From the NCBI GenBank assembly GCA_963782465.1, contig CAWAJR010000005.1, positions 904,796-968,795 on the forward strand: 64,000 nt of DNA, given 5' to 3'. A program made the translations under genes and the position numbers. Positions 34,493 to 43,381 of this stretch are shown here, one piece after another. How positions within the stretch are numbered: the first letter of the stretch is position 1; every line of letters starts with the position of its first letter. The stretch is from JAODBJ01 sp963782465. GTDB lineage: Bacteria > Actinomycetota > Acidimicrobiia > IMCC26256 > PALSA-610. The notes under the pieces were generated by a model that did not search any database, was not told the origin of the DNA, and saw only the letters and a program-made list of their open reading frames with translations.

Positions 34493-36103
34493 ATGCCCGA
34501 CATGCCCCCTGACCGACCCGGACGTACGTGGTGGCGCGACGGGGTGCTCTACCAGATCTACCCGCGTTCGTTCGTCGACACGAACGCCGACGGCATCGGC
34601 GACCTGCGCGGCATCACCCAGCGGCTCGACTACCTGCAATGGCTCGGCGTCGAGGGCATCTGGCTCGACCCGATCACCGTGTCGCCCAACGCCGACTGGG
34701 GGTACGACGTCGCCGACTACTGCGCGGTCGACCCGCCGCTCGGCACGCTCGCCGACGCCGACGAGCTGATCGCCGAGGCGGCCCGGCGCAACATTCGGGT
34801 CATCCTCGATCTGGTCCCGAACCACACGAGCGACCAGCACCCGTGGTTCCTCGACTCGCGTTCGTCGCGCGACTCGCGCCACCGCGATTGGTACGTGTGG
34901 CGCGACCCGGCGCCCGACGGTTCGCCGCCGAACAACTGGGTCAACGCGTTCAACCCGTCGCAGCCGGCGTGGAGCTTCGACGAGCACACCGGTCAGTACT
35001 TCATGAACCACTTCTTGCCGTCGCAGCCCGACCTCAACTGGTGGAACCCCGAAGTACGCGACGAGTTCGACCGCATCTTGCGCTTCTGGTTCGACCGTGG
35101 CGTCGCCGGCTTCCGCATCGACGTCGTGCACATGATGGTGAAAGACCGCGAGCTGCGCGACAACCCGCCCGCGCAACCCGACGACCATTGGTTCGTGCGG
35201 CTCCGGGGCCAGCGGCAGCTCTACAACGCGTGCCAGCCCGAAACGCACGCGGTGCTACGCCGTTGGCGCGCGATCTGCGAGCACTACGACCCGCCCCGCG
35301 TCCTCATCGGCGAAACCCACGTGCACGAGTACGACCTGCTGGCGTCGTTCTACGGCCGCGGCGACGAGCTCAACCTCGCGTTCAACTTCTTGTTGATCCA
35401 CGCGCCCTTCCAGGCGCCGCTGCTGCGGGAGATCGTGGCCGGCACCGAGGCCGCGCTGCCTTCGTACGGGTGGCCCGTCTACACGCTCGGGAACCACGAC
35501 AACACCCGTTTCCCCACCCGGTGGGCCGGCGGCGACGAGAAGAAAGCCCGGTGCGCGCTCGTGCTGTTGATGGGCCTGCGCGGCACGCCGTTCCTCTATT
35601 ACGGCGACGAGATCGGGATGCCGGATACGCCGATCCCGCGCGAGCGCATCCTCGACCCGGTCGGCATCATCTTCAACGGTCATTACGGACGCGACCCGGA
35701 GCGGACCCCGATGCAATGGTCCGACCAACCGGGTCTCGGGTTCGCGCCGGCAGGCGTCGAGCCGTGGCTTCCCTACGGCGACGGCGCCGCGTGCAACGTC
35801 GACGCGCAACGCGACGACCCGAACTCGTTCCTCTCCCTCACCCGCGACCTGATCGCGCTGCGCGACGAGTTCCCGCAACTGCGCACGGGTGGGTACGGCA
35901 CCATCCCGGCGAGCACCGGCGACGCGTGGGCGTGGCGGCGCGATGCTGACGTTGTCGTTGCCTGCAATCTCGGTGACGCGCCGGCCACGGTCGACGGGGT
36001 GACCGGCACGATCCGGATCGCGAACGATCGCGCCCGCGACGGCGAACCGGTTGCCGGAACGCTCGCCCTCGGGCCGTGGGAAGCGGTGATCGTCGGCCCC
36101 TGA
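34493..36103 (+). CDS. GH13 alpha-glucosidase / trehalose-synthase-like glycoside hydrolase
   Basis: 536-aa cytoplasmic alpha-glucosidase family protein without signal peptide. Conserved regions: DLVPNHTSDQHPWF (I), GFRIDVVHM with the nucleophile Asp (II), IGETHV with the acid Glu (III) and LGNHDNTRF (IV). A-domain barrel plus a C-terminal beta domain ending at LALGPWEAVIVGP. An in-frame ATG 9 bp later is an alternative start. It has no visible link to the nitrogen-catabolism genes and marks the end of that region. Confidence 0.92.
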   Translation: MPDMPPDRPGRTWWRDGVLYQIYPRSFVDTNADGIGDLRGITQRLDYLQWLGVEGIWLDPITVSPNADWGYDVADYCAVDPPLGTLADADELIAEAARRNIRVILDLVPNHTSDQHPWFLDSRSSRDSRHRDWYVWRDPAPDGSPPNNWVNAFNPSQPAWSFDEHTGQYFMNHFLPSQPDLNWWNPEVRDEFDRILRFWFDRGVAGFRIDVVHMMVKDRELRDNPPAQPDDHWFVRLRGQRQLYNACQPETHAVLRRWRAICEHYDPPRVLIGETHVHEYDLLASFYGRGDELNLAFNFLLIHAPFQAPLLREIVAGTEAALPSYGWPVYTLGNHDNTRFPTRWAGGDEKKARCALVLLMGLRGTPFLYYGDEIGMPDTPIPRERILDPVGIIFNGHYGRDPERTPMQWSDQPGLGFAPAGVEPWLPYGDGAACNVDAQRDDPNSFLSLTRDLIALRDEFPQLRTGGYGTIPASTGDAWAWRRDADVVVACNLGDAPATVDGVTGTIRIANDRARDGEPVAGTLALGPWEAVIVGP

Positions 36104-36163
36104 CCGCAAGATCGCGCCCGCGCCGCCGCGGCGGTGGCGACCCGGGTGACGGCTACCCGCGGC

Positions 36164-37015
36164 TCAGCCGGCGTGGGGACCCCGCGCCTCCAGGAACGCG
36201 CCGATGACCGCCGCGGTCTCGCCGGGCGACTCGACCCACGGCTGGTGGCCGGCGTCGGGCAGCACGTGCACATCGCACCGAGGCAGCGCCTGGGCGAGCG
36301 AATCCACCGCCCAGCTCGGGCGCGGGTCGCACGCGCCGTGGACGATCAACGCCGGAACGTCGAGCGCCGCGCAACGCGCGACGAGGTCGCGCTCCTCCCA
36401 GGATTTCGTCTCGGCGTTCAAGGTCGCGTTGCACTCGTCGTTGACCGCGAACGGCGAGCCGGCCGCGTCCCATGCGAGCGCCACCGCGTGCGCGCGGTCG
36501 GCGAAGTCGGGTGCCCAGCACAGGGCCCGGAACTCGCGCTCTTCCCGCCCGGTGCGCTCGACGCGGCGAAGTTCTTCGCGCCGTGCCTGCTGTCCCGGTG
36601 TCAGTCGCCGGTCGGCTTCGCGGTGGTAGGCCGCGTTCCACGCCCGCCCGACGCCGACGCCCGACACGTAGACGAGCCCGTCGACCCGGTCCGGCTGCGC
36701 GAGCGCGTAGTGCAGCGCGAGCGTCGCGCCCCACGAATGCCCGCCGACGATCCAGCGGTCGTAGCCGAGATGCGCGCGCAACTGGTCGAGGTCGTCGATG
36801 AAGCGCCGAACCGTGTACGGCCCGCACCGGTCGGAACGGCCGCAGCCGCGTTGCTCCCACCGGATGACGTGGGACCCTTCGAGGAGCGAGGCCAGCGGTT
36901 CGAGGTAGTCCCACATCCCGGGGCCGCCGTGGCAGAGCACCAGCGGAACGCCCACCCCGTCACGCGTGAACCACAGCCGCACGTCGTCGTCGGTGCGCGC
37001 GACCCCTTCTTCCAC
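36164..37015 (-). CDS. Alpha/beta hydrolase, prolyl aminopeptidase-like
   Basis: 283-aa hydrolase. LCHGGPGMWDYL (oxyanion HGGPG), WEQRGCGRSD and VGGHSWGATLALHYA (nucleophile Ser in GHSWG) are the prolyl-iminopeptidase signatures; the late HGACDPRPS and DAGHQPW carry the acid and His. GTG start. Converges on the GH13 gene, with a GC-rich 60-bp gap that includes the 12-bp palindrome CCGCCGCGGCGG (36123-36134). Confidence 0.87.
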   Translation of the reverse strand: MEEGVARTDDDVRLWFTRDGVGVPLVLCHGGPGMWDYLEPLASLLEGSHVIRWEQRGCGRSDRCGPYTVRRFIDDLDQLRAHLGYDRWIVGGHSWGATLALHYALAQPDRVDGLVYVSGVGVGRAWNAAYHREADRRLTPGQQARREELRRVERTGREEREFRALCWAPDFADRAHAVALAWDAAGSPFAVNDECNATLNAETKSWEERDLVARCAALDVPALIVHGACDPRPSWAVDSLAQALPRCDVHVLPDAGHQPWVESPGETAAVIGAFLEARGPHAG

Positions 37016-37081
37016 GAAGCGTGAAGCTACGCGCCGCGCGCCCGGCTCGCTCGGGAACCGCCGGCGCCCGTTTGATCGAGG

Positions 37082-37690
37082 TCACCCGAGGCCGTCGTCG
37101 GGGGCGATCCTCACGCGTGGCCAACGCTCCCCGACGTTCTTCCTCGCGAGGCGCGCCGCGGCCTCCGCGGCCGAGACGCGGCGCGGGTTGCGTCTCCAGA
37201 TCCCGTTGAACAGGTCGTCGAGCCCGAGCGGCGCGCAGATCTCCAGCTCGCCGGCCGGCCGCCGCGCCGCCACCGCGCTCGCCGTCTCGGGGAAGGTCGC
37301 AACCGCGTCGGCGATCGAGTGCAACGGCTCGACGTCGGAACCGAAACGACCCGGGTACCAGAGGTGCACCGCCGCCTGGTTCTTCGCCTCCCACTCGAAC
37401 TCCGGCGCGATGCGGCGTAAGGCCGACTCGACGCCGGTGTCGTGTTCCGGGCGCAGGTCGGTCGGGTCGAAGAACACGACGTCGACGTCCTTGACCCGTG
37501 CGGGGTCGAACCCGTGCCCGAATCGTTCGTCCCACACCAGGTCGCGGATCGCGCCGGCGGCGATCCATGCGTCGGCGGCAGGGCACGCAGCCACTGCGTC
37601 GAGGGCGCGGCAGTGCCACGGCGACGCCAGCAACAGCCGCCGCAACGTCTCGGCGAGGTCCGCCGCGGGCCGGTTCGAATGGGGGTTCAA
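37082..37690 (-). CDS. Nucleotidyltransferase family protein (COG3575-like)
   Basis: About 202 aa starting at TTG 37690, which overlaps the upstream stop by 4 bp. WIAAGAIRDLVWDERFG and KDVDVVFFDPTDL match the DUF925 nucleotidyltransferase-fold group, with the DVD catalytic pair. WPRVRIAPDDGLG ends the protein. These proteins have unknown function; many sit beside kinases as here. Start choice rests on the overlap and on loss of similarity upstream. Confidence 0.8.
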   Translation of the reverse strand: MNPHSNRPAADLAETLRRLLLASPWHCRALDAVAACPAADAWIAAGAIRDLVWDERFGHGFDPARVKDVDVVFFDPTDLRPEHDTGVESALRRIAPEFEWEAKNQAAVHLWYPGRFGSDVEPLHSIADAVATFPETASAVAARRPAGELEICAPLGLDDLFNGIWRRNPRRVSAAEAAARLARKNVGERWPRVRIAPDDGLG

Positions 37691-38616
37691 ACGTCGGCCC
37701 AACGGTCGGCGACGGCGAGGAAGTCGCGCGTCGCGTCGTGCCCGATCGTCATCGCGTACAGGCCGGTCGACACACGCTCGACGAAGCCCCATTGCCAGAT
37801 CGCGCTCGGGTCCTGCCCGGTGATGCGACCGAGAAAATGGGCACGCTCGAGCCCGAGACCGAGGGCGTCACCCGCCAGCAGCTCATCGTTGAACTCGCGC
37901 ATCGGGATCCCCAGATCATGCGCAGGCTCCGACACCAAACCTTCGGGATCGACGAGCTTGAACCCGTCGTGGCTCTGCAGCGTGTTCAAGCCGTGGGCGT
38001 CGCCGTGCACGAGCACCGCGGTTGCCGGATCGAACCCGTGCACCCGCCGTGCCGCGTACGCGAGCGCGAGGTCGACTGCCTTGGCCGAACAGGGGCGGCC
38101 GAGCGATTCCCACGTCGTGGCGATGAAATCGGCCAGCCATCGGGCCTTCTCCGCGCCCGTCCGGAGCAATGCGCCGGCCGGCACCGGTCGCCATACCTGC
38201 TGCACCGTCGCCGCAATGATCTCGAGCTGCTGCGCGGTGGGAAGGCCGAGCGAGGAGAGGTTGGCGCCGAGGCGTTCGAGCAGTAACGCCGACCGCGCGC
38301 GGTCGTGGCCGAGCAGCCGCGCGCACCCGCGACCACGCGTCAGCTCGTAGACCTCGACCGTGCGCGCGAACGCGCCATCGCCGTCGATCGCGGCGGGCAT
38401 CGCAACCTTGAGGACGGCAGCCGCGCCCGCCGCGGTCGTCGCCTCGGCGACGTACGCGGCCGTTCCTCCCGAGAGCGTCGCGCCCATCCTGAGCTCCCAG
38501 CGCGTCGCGAGTTCCTCCACCACCGCGGGCAGGTCGCGCAGCCATTGCTCGCCGACTGCGCCGTACGCCAGCGCGCGCCGGCGAACCATGTCGGGGAGCT
38601 CGACATCGATCCGCAT
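37687..38616 (-). CDS. Aminoglycoside/hydroxyurea phosphotransferase family kinase (APH(6)-like)
   Basis: 309-aa small-molecule kinase. SGGTAAYVAEATTAAGAAAVLKVAMP provides the ATP-site Lys, VLVHGDAHGLNTLQ is the catalytic loop and FKLVDPEGLVSEPAHDLGIPMRE carries the metal-binding Asp. This matches the streptomycin 6-kinase/hydroxyurea kinase family. It may confer resistance or act on a metabolite. ATG 38616. Confidence 0.88.
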   Translation of the reverse strand: MRIDVELPDMVRRRALAYGAVGEQWLRDLPAVVEELATRWELRMGATLSGGTAAYVAEATTAAGAAAVLKVAMPAAIDGDGAFARTVEVYELTRGRGCARLLGHDRARSALLLERLGANLSSLGLPTAQQLEIIAATVQQVWRPVPAGALLRTGAEKARWLADFIATTWESLGRPCSAKAVDLALAYAARRVHGFDPATAVLVHGDAHGLNTLQSHDGFKLVDPEGLVSEPAHDLGIPMREFNDELLAGDALGLGLERAHFLGRITGQDPSAIWQWGFVERVSTGLYAMTIGHDATRDFLAVADRWADV

Positions 38617-38646
38617 CGGGTGTGCTCCCGGCGAGCGCGCGGAGCG

Positions 38647-39669
38647 CTACGCGATCACTTCGTGCGACGCGCACCACGCGAGGAGATCGTCGACCGGCCA
38701 GGCGTTCACGATCGCCTCCTCCCTCACCCCGCACTCGACCGCTCGTTCCGTCCCGAAGGGCTGCCATTCGAGCTGCTCGGTCGCGTGCGCGTCGGTCGAG
38801 ATCGTCACCTTGATCCCGAGCTGCACGATCTGGCGCAGCATCTCGCGCGGTGGGTCGAGCCGTTCCGGCCGGCAGTTGATCTCGACGGCTTTGTCGTGCT
38901 CGGCGCACACCGCGAACACCGCGTCGGTGTCGAACTCCGACGGCGGCCGTCCTCGGCCCACCACCATCCGCCCCGTGCAATGCCCGAGGATGTCGGCGTG
39001 GGGGTTGGCCATGGCGGTCTTCAACCGGGCGGTCATGTCGCGTTCGTTCATGCGCAACTTCGAATGCACGCTCGCGACCACCACGTCGATCTCCGCGAGC
39101 AGGGCGTCTTCCTGATCGAGACCACCGTCTTCGAGGATGTCGACTTCGATGCCCGTCAACAACCGGAACGGCGCAAGTTCTCGGTTCACCTCCGCGACGA
39201 CGTCGAGTTGTTCGCGTAGGCGTTCAGCCGACAATCCGTGCGCGACCTTCAATCGAGGTGAATGGTCGGTGAGCGCCATGTACTCGTGGCCGACGTCGCG
39301 CGCCTTGGTGGCCATCTGCAAGATGGTGTCGCCGCCGTCGGACCAGTCGGAGTGCACGTGCAGATCGCCGCGGAACTTGGCTCGCAACGCGGCGCCTTCG
39401 GCCGAATCGGGGGAACCCGCGTGCTGCAGCAGGTTCTGCAAGTACTCCGGTGTCCCACCGGCCAACGCTTCGGTGATCACGGTTGCGGTCGTCTCGCCGA
39501 CGCCGGGGATGTCGCGCAGGCGGCCCGCGTCCGACAACCGGCGCAGCTCGGCCTCCGGCATGTGCTCGATGGCCTTCGCCGCCCGGTGGAACGCCTGCGA
39601 CCGGTACACGGGCGCGCCGCTACGCATCAACAGTTCGGCGATGCGCGACAAGGCTTCGCGCGGTGTCAT
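38647..39669 (-). CDS. PHP-domain phosphoesterase with N-terminal helix-hairpin-helix (PolX C-terminal-like)
   Basis: 340 aa. Residues 1-80 form a HhH DNA-binding-type region (LRDIPGVGETTATVITEAL); residues 105-335 form a PHP domain with DLHVHSDWSDG, MALTDHSPRL, GIEVDIL, ASVHSKLR, ILGHCTG, VEINCRPERL and TISTDAHAT providing the trinuclear metal site. It resembles the non-polymerase parts of bacterial PolX. ATG 39669 has a strong GGAGGAGG ribosome site. Likely acts on DNA ends or phosphate esters. Confidence 0.88.
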   Translation of the reverse strand: MTPREALSRIAELLMRSGAPVYRSQAFHRAAKAIEHMPEAELRRLSDAGRLRDIPGVGETTATVITEALAGGTPEYLQNLLQHAGSPDSAEGAALRAKFRGDLHVHSDWSDGGDTILQMATKARDVGHEYMALTDHSPRLKVAHGLSAERLREQLDVVAEVNRELAPFRLLTGIEVDILEDGGLDQEDALLAEIDVVVASVHSKLRMNERDMTARLKTAMANPHADILGHCTGRMVVGRGRPPSEFDTDAVFAVCAEHDKAVEINCRPERLDPPREMLRQIVQLGIKVTISTDAHATEQLEWQPFGTERAVECGVREEAIVNAWPVDDLLAWCASHEVIA

Positions 39670-39757
39670 GACCCCTCCTCCACCTCGGTCCGCCGCACGT
39701 CGGGTTCGGTTGCCACCTCGCGCACGATAGGCCCGCCCAGTCCCGAAGGGCCGCCCG

Positions 39758-39763
39758 TATACT
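39758..39763 (+). promoter_or_regulatory. -10 box of tRNA-Ser promoter
   Basis: TATACT, 11 bp upstream of the tRNA 5' end. No clear -35 hexamer was seen at 17 bp. Confidence 0.5.
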
Positions 39764-39774
39764 GCGCGGGTCCT

Positions 39775-39864
39775 GGAGGGCTGACTGAGTGGCCGAAAGT
39801 GCTCGCCTGCTAAGCGAGTAGGGGGTGATAAGCCCCCTCGAGGGTTCAAATCCCTCGCCCTCCG
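39775..39864 (+). tRNA. tRNA-Ser (anticodon GCT)
   Basis: 90-nt class II tRNA. Acceptor stem GGAGGGC pairs with GCCCTCC, discriminator G at 39864. Anticodon loop CTGCTAA with GCT at 39809-39811 reads AGC/AGT serine codons. A long variable arm (GGGGGTGATAAGCCCCC region) and T-loop GGTTCAAATCC confirm tRNA-Ser. No CCA is encoded. Confidence 0.96.
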
Positions 39865-39892
39865 CTCCTTCTCGCCGGAACGTGGCCCCTGC

Positions 39893-40522
39893 ATGAGCGC
39901 CAACGACCTGATCGCCGCCGAACTGCTCGAGTTGGGCGCGGCCACCATCGGCGAATCGGGCGGCCGCCCGATGCGTTCCCGCATCCATGCCGCGTGGCCG
40001 GGCGCCACCCTCGCCGCGCCGGCGTTGCCGGTCGTGTGCGACGCCGGCGACAACCTCGCCATCCATGTCGCGGTCGCCAACGCGCCGGAAGGGGTGGCGC
40101 TCGTCGTCTCGGTGGGCGACCAACCCGAGCTCGGCTATTGGGGCGAGGTCCTCACCACCGCGGCCCGGTCGCGTGGCATCGTCGGTTTGGTGATCGACGG
40201 CTGCGTACGCGACATCGCGCGTCTCGAACATCACCGGTTCCCGGTGTTCTCCGCCGGCATCGCGCTCCCGGGGGCAACGAAGCAGCGCCGGGGAAGTGTG
40301 GGCGCGCCGGCAGTGGTCGGCGGGGTCGAGGTCGGCACCGGCGACTGGGTCGTCGCCGACGGCGACGGTGTCGCGGTGGTGCCCGGCGCGTCGGTGCACA
40401 CCGTGCTCGATGCGGGCCGGGCGAGAGCAACGAAGGAAGACGGCTTCTTCGCCGAGTTGCGGGCGGGCAAGACGACGATCGAGTTGCTCGGCCTCGACCC
40501 GTCACCCGTCGAACTGCCCTGA
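39893..40522 (+). CDS. RraA-like / 4-hydroxy-4-methyl-2-oxoglutarate aldolase family protein
   Basis: 209-aa protein. AATIGESGG at the start, ALVVSVGDQPELGYWGEVLTTAARSRGIVGLVIDGCVRDIARL (the G-E and DGxxRD motifs of the class II aldolase) and GDGVAVVPG. The catalytic Arg and Asp of the aldolase are present, so this is likely an enzyme (pyruvate-type aldolase or oxaloacetate decarboxylase) rather than only an RNase regulator. Adjacent to glyoxylate-linked genes. Confidence 0.85.
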   Translation: MSANDLIAAELLELGAATIGESGGRPMRSRIHAAWPGATLAAPALPVVCDAGDNLAIHVAVANAPEGVALVVSVGDQPELGYWGEVLTTAARSRGIVGLVIDGCVRDIARLEHHRFPVFSAGIALPGATKQRRGSVGAPAVVGGVEVGTGDWVVADGDGVAVVPGASVHTVLDAGRARATKEDGFFAELRAGKTTIELLGLDPSPVELP

Positions 40523-40551
40523 CGGCCTCGTCGGTCGTCTCACAACCTGGG

Positions 40552-41497
40552 TCAGGTGGGGACCACGTTGGGCGGTGCGCCGCCGGCGAGCACGGTCGCG
40601 ACCGCGCTCGTTGCGAGGTGGGCCATGCGGAGCCGGGTCGCGAACGACGCGCTGCCGATGTGCGGGAGCATCGTGACGCGAGGCGCGTCGAGGAGCCGGG
40701 GGTGCACCTCCGGCTCCCGCTCGAACACATCGAGCCCCGCCGCGAACAGCCGCCCCGCGTGCAGCGCGTCGGCCAGCGCGGCCTCGTCGACGACCGGGCC
40801 CCGCGCCGTGTTGACGAGTACGGCCGTGGGTTTCATCAACGCGAGGCGCCGCGCGTCGACGAGGTGACGGGTCGCGTCGCCGCCCGGTACGTGGAGCGAC
40901 ACGATGTCGGACTCGGCGAGCAGGCGGTCGAGGTCCGCGCACCAGCCCGGTTCTCCCGTGTCGCGGCGGGTGTGGTGCAACACCGTCATGTCGAAGCCGG
41001 CGGCGCGGCGGGCAACCGCGCGCCCGATTCGCCCGTAACCGACGATGCCGAGCACGGCGCCGTGCACGTCGCGGCCGAGGTACTGCGTGATCCCCCAACC
41101 CGGCCAGCGGCCGGCTCGCAGGTCGGCTTCGGCGCCCGACGCACCGCGCGTGGCCGCGAGGATGAGGAGGAACGCGAGGTCGGCGGTGGTCTCGTCGAGC
41201 ACGCCGGGCGTATTGCACACGACGACACCCCGCTCGCGTGCGGCGGCGACGTCGATGTTGTCGAAGCCGACCGCCGCGTTCGCGACAACGCGTAGTCGTC
41301 CCATGCCCGCGTCGAGCACCGCGACGTCGACGCGGTCGGTCAGCAGGCAGACGATCGCGTCGACATCGCGCGCGGTACGCGACGAGTTCGTCGTGCGTGA
41401 AGGCGCGGTCGTCGTAGTTGGGGCCGACGACTTCATGAGCGGCGAGCGGGTCGAGGCCGCCGTCGGGGAGAGCTCGTGTGACGAGCACCCTCGCCAA
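40552..41497 (-). pseudogene. D-isomer 2-hydroxyacid dehydrogenase (glyoxylate/hydroxypyruvate reductase-like), frameshifted near 41370
   Basis: NAD(P)-dependent reductase of glyoxylate or hydroxypyruvate type. The N-terminus LVTRALPDGGLDPLAAHEV...DELVAY is in one frame (TTG 41497 start) and ARDVDAIVCLLTDRVDV onward in another; one extra base in the CGCGCGCG run at 41367-41375 accounts for it. The rest is intact: VGYGRIGRAVARR (Rossmann), VLVNTARGPVVDE (catalytic Arg), LDVFEREPEVHPRLL (Glu) and MLPHIGSAS (His). Beside a ureidoglycolate lyase gene it could remove the glyoxylate released. Confidence 0.82.
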
Positions 41498-41501
41498 GGG
41501 A

Positions 41502-41885
41502 TCAGTGGTTCGTGTAGTCGACCGGGCCGGCGTCGGCGACGCCCACCGCGAAACAGAAACAGTGGATCGGCGCGTTGTCGCTCACGGGGCGCAGGCTGTG
41601 CACTTCGTTCGGCGGGATGTGCACGAGGTCGCCCTGGCGGATCTCGCACGACTCGTCACCGATGGTCATGATCCCGCGCCCGGCGGTGACGTAATAGAAC
41701 TCGTGGGTGGGGTGGTTGTGCGGGTCGACGTAGCCGCCACCCGCGACTTCGAACTCGCTGACGAGTTCGAGATGGCCGCCCTTGGTGATGTCGAGCATCT
41801 CGCGGGGGCTGACCAACCACCAGACCGGAACCGTCCCGTTGTGCTCGACCACCGGCGACACTTCTTCGATGGACCGAACGTCCAT
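41502..41885 (-). CDS. Single-domain cupin
   Basis: 127-aa cupin with conserved motif 1 YVDPHNHPTHEFYYVTAGRG (metal-binding His, His, Glu) and motif 2 GDLVHIPPNEVHSLRPV (His). ATG 41885 follows GAGAGGGG. Divergent from ureidoglycolate lyase over a shared operator. Could be an isomerase, dioxygenase or a ureidoglycine-type aminohydrolase fragment; the reaction is not decided by sequence. Confidence 0.85.
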   Translation of the reverse strand: MDVRSIEEVSPVVEHNGTVPVWWLVSPREMLDITKGGHLELVSEFEVAGGGYVDPHNHPTHEFYYVTAGRGIMTIGDESCEIRQGDLVHIPPNEVHSLRPVSDNAPIHCFCFAVGVADAGPVDYTNH

Positions 41886-41898
41886 GGCGACCCCTCTC

Positions 41899-41924
41899 GT
41901 ACACTGACGCCGACGTCAGCGTAC
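41899..41924. promoter_or_regulatory. Divergent operator-promoter between cupin and ureidoglycolate lyase
   Basis: Dyad GTAC-A-CTGACG-CCGA-CGTCAG-C-GTAC. The arms include TACACT (plus strand, -10-like for the lyase) and TACGCT (minus strand, -10-like for the cupin), so a bound dimer would block both promoters. The CTGACG/CGTCAG arms look like a TetR-family site. Confidence 0.65.
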
Positions 41925-41936
41925 AAAAGGTCGGGC

Positions 41937-42467
41937 ATGTCGAACTTCCGGGCCATCCCGCTCGAGCCGCAGCCGGTCACCGCGGAGGGGTTCGCGCCGT
42001 TCGGCGTGCTGCCACCCGACGAAGGTTCCGAGCCGACCGCCGATCTCGAGTTCCGCCTCGACGACGGTTGGGTGAACTACATCGGTCACTCCCTCGGCGA
42101 GATCGAGGTCGTCGACGGCGCGCTGCGCTGCGACGTGTTGAACCGGCACGACACCCACACCCAGACCCTGATGCCGGTGTCGGGCGACGCCATCCTCGTC
42201 GTCGCACCCGCGTCGTGCGCAATGAAGACCGACGCCGACGTCGCGACCGCGCGGGCGTTCGTGCTGCGCCGTTACGAGTGCGTGCACCTGCACCTCGGCA
42301 CGTGGCATTGGGGCCCGTACCCGGTCGTGGGCGAATCGCTGCGGGTCTTCAACATCCAAGGTCGCGGCTGGCCGAACGACAACAGCGTCGCTTCCTTGCG
42401 CGCCGATCTCGGCGTCGTCTTCGACGTTCCGCTCGCGCCGGCGCAACACCTGACGATGGCTTCCTGA
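41937..42467 (+). CDS. Ureidoglycolate lyase family protein (AllA-like)
   Basis: 176-aa cupin-fold lyase that would split ureidoglycolate into glyoxylate and urea. IPLEPQPVTAEGFAPFGVLPPDEG is the usual N-terminus; RHDTHTQTLMPVSGDAILVVAP carries the metal-site region and LGTWHWGPYPVVGESLRVFNIQGRGWPNDN the active-site end. AllA of E. coli has about 160 aa. ATG 41937 is preceded by AAAAGG. This is the only gene outside the first region that clearly belongs to purine (allantoin) breakdown. Confidence 0.85.
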   Translation: MSNFRAIPLEPQPVTAEGFAPFGVLPPDEGSEPTADLEFRLDDGWVNYIGHSLGEIEVVDGALRCDVLNRHDTHTQTLMPVSGDAILVVAPASCAMKTDADVATARAFVLRRYECVHLHLGTWHWGPYPVVGESLRVFNIQGRGWPNDNSVASLRADLGVVFDVPLAPAQHLTMAS

Positions 42468-42552
42468 GAACTTCGTCACACATCTGCTCAACTTCCGCCG
42501 GGCATTTCCCGATATCTCTCACGGGCTGGGCTGTTGCCAGGGGGAAGTGACA

Positions 42553-43374
42553 ATGCCAGCGCTCGACCTGTTGCACGACGAGATCCTGCGCGAGGAGAAG
42601 TCCGTCGGCATCCGGCCGGGCCAACCCGTGTCGACGGCCGCGATCCGTCGCCGCCGCCGGCAACTCGAATGCGTCGCGCTGCTCGTGTTCTTCGGTCTGG
42701 TGCTCACAACCCTGCGGTCGCAGGTATGGGGCGCGCACGATCACAACGCGCTGATCGACCCGAACTGGTTGCGGGCCGCGATGATCACGTGCGCCGGCGG
42801 CTTCATCGCCTACGCGCTGGAGAAGGAAAAGCACCTCCGCCGCCTCACCCTGCTCGACGTCGAAGCGCGCCGCACGAACCTGTTCGTCGCCGACGCGATC
42901 TTGCGCGCGGCCGCGTTGAGCGAAGATCTCGAGTTCCTGCACGCCACCCTCGTGCTCGACGAAGTCGTCGATCGGGTCGCCGGCCGCGCGCAGAAACGCC
43001 TGAACGCCGCGGAGACCGCGGTGCGCCTGCTCGTCGCCGGGGGCGAGCTGCCCATCGCGGCGAGCCGGGTCGGGCCGGCCGGGCCGGTGACGGTCGCGGG
43101 GCGGACCGCGCTCGCCGAACAGGTCGCGCTCGCCCGGCTCCCGCGGCGGCACGAGCCCGACGGTGACGATCCGGCCACGATGGCCGCACCGCTGATGCAC
43201 TACGGACGGCTCCTCGGCGTGATCGAAGCCGTCGCGGTGCCCGGCTGTCGCTTCGACAACGTCGACCTGGCGATCCTCACCGCACTGGCCGAACGCTCAG
43301 CGGTCGCCATCGGTCATGCCCGTGCGTACGGCGAACTGTTGGAACAAGCAGACCTGACCGGCGGCGGGACATGA
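42553..43374 (+). CDS. Membrane-anchored GAF-domain protein
   Basis: 273 aa from ATG 42553, which is better spaced from AGGGGGA than the GTG at 42547. Two membrane helices (VALLVFFGLVLTTL and a second around AAMITCAGGFIAYAL) are followed by a basic stretch and a GAF fold from about residue 115 (DLEFLHATLVLDEVVDRVAG to VDLAILTALAERSAVAIGHARAYGEL). No output domain is attached. It may sense a ligand or redox state for a partner protein. Confidence 0.8.
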   Translation: MPALDLLHDEILREEKSVGIRPGQPVSTAAIRRRRRQLECVALLVFFGLVLTTLRSQVWGAHDHNALIDPNWLRAAMITCAGGFIAYALEKEKHLRRLTLLDVEARRTNLFVADAILRAAALSEDLEFLHATLVLDEVVDRVAGRAQKRLNAAETAVRLLVAGGELPIAASRVGPAGPVTVAGRTALAEQVALARLPRRHEPDGDDPATMAAPLMHYGRLLGVIEAVAVPGCRFDNVDLAILTALAERSAVAIGHARAYGELLEQADLTGGGT

Positions 43375-43381
43375 TGGGGCG

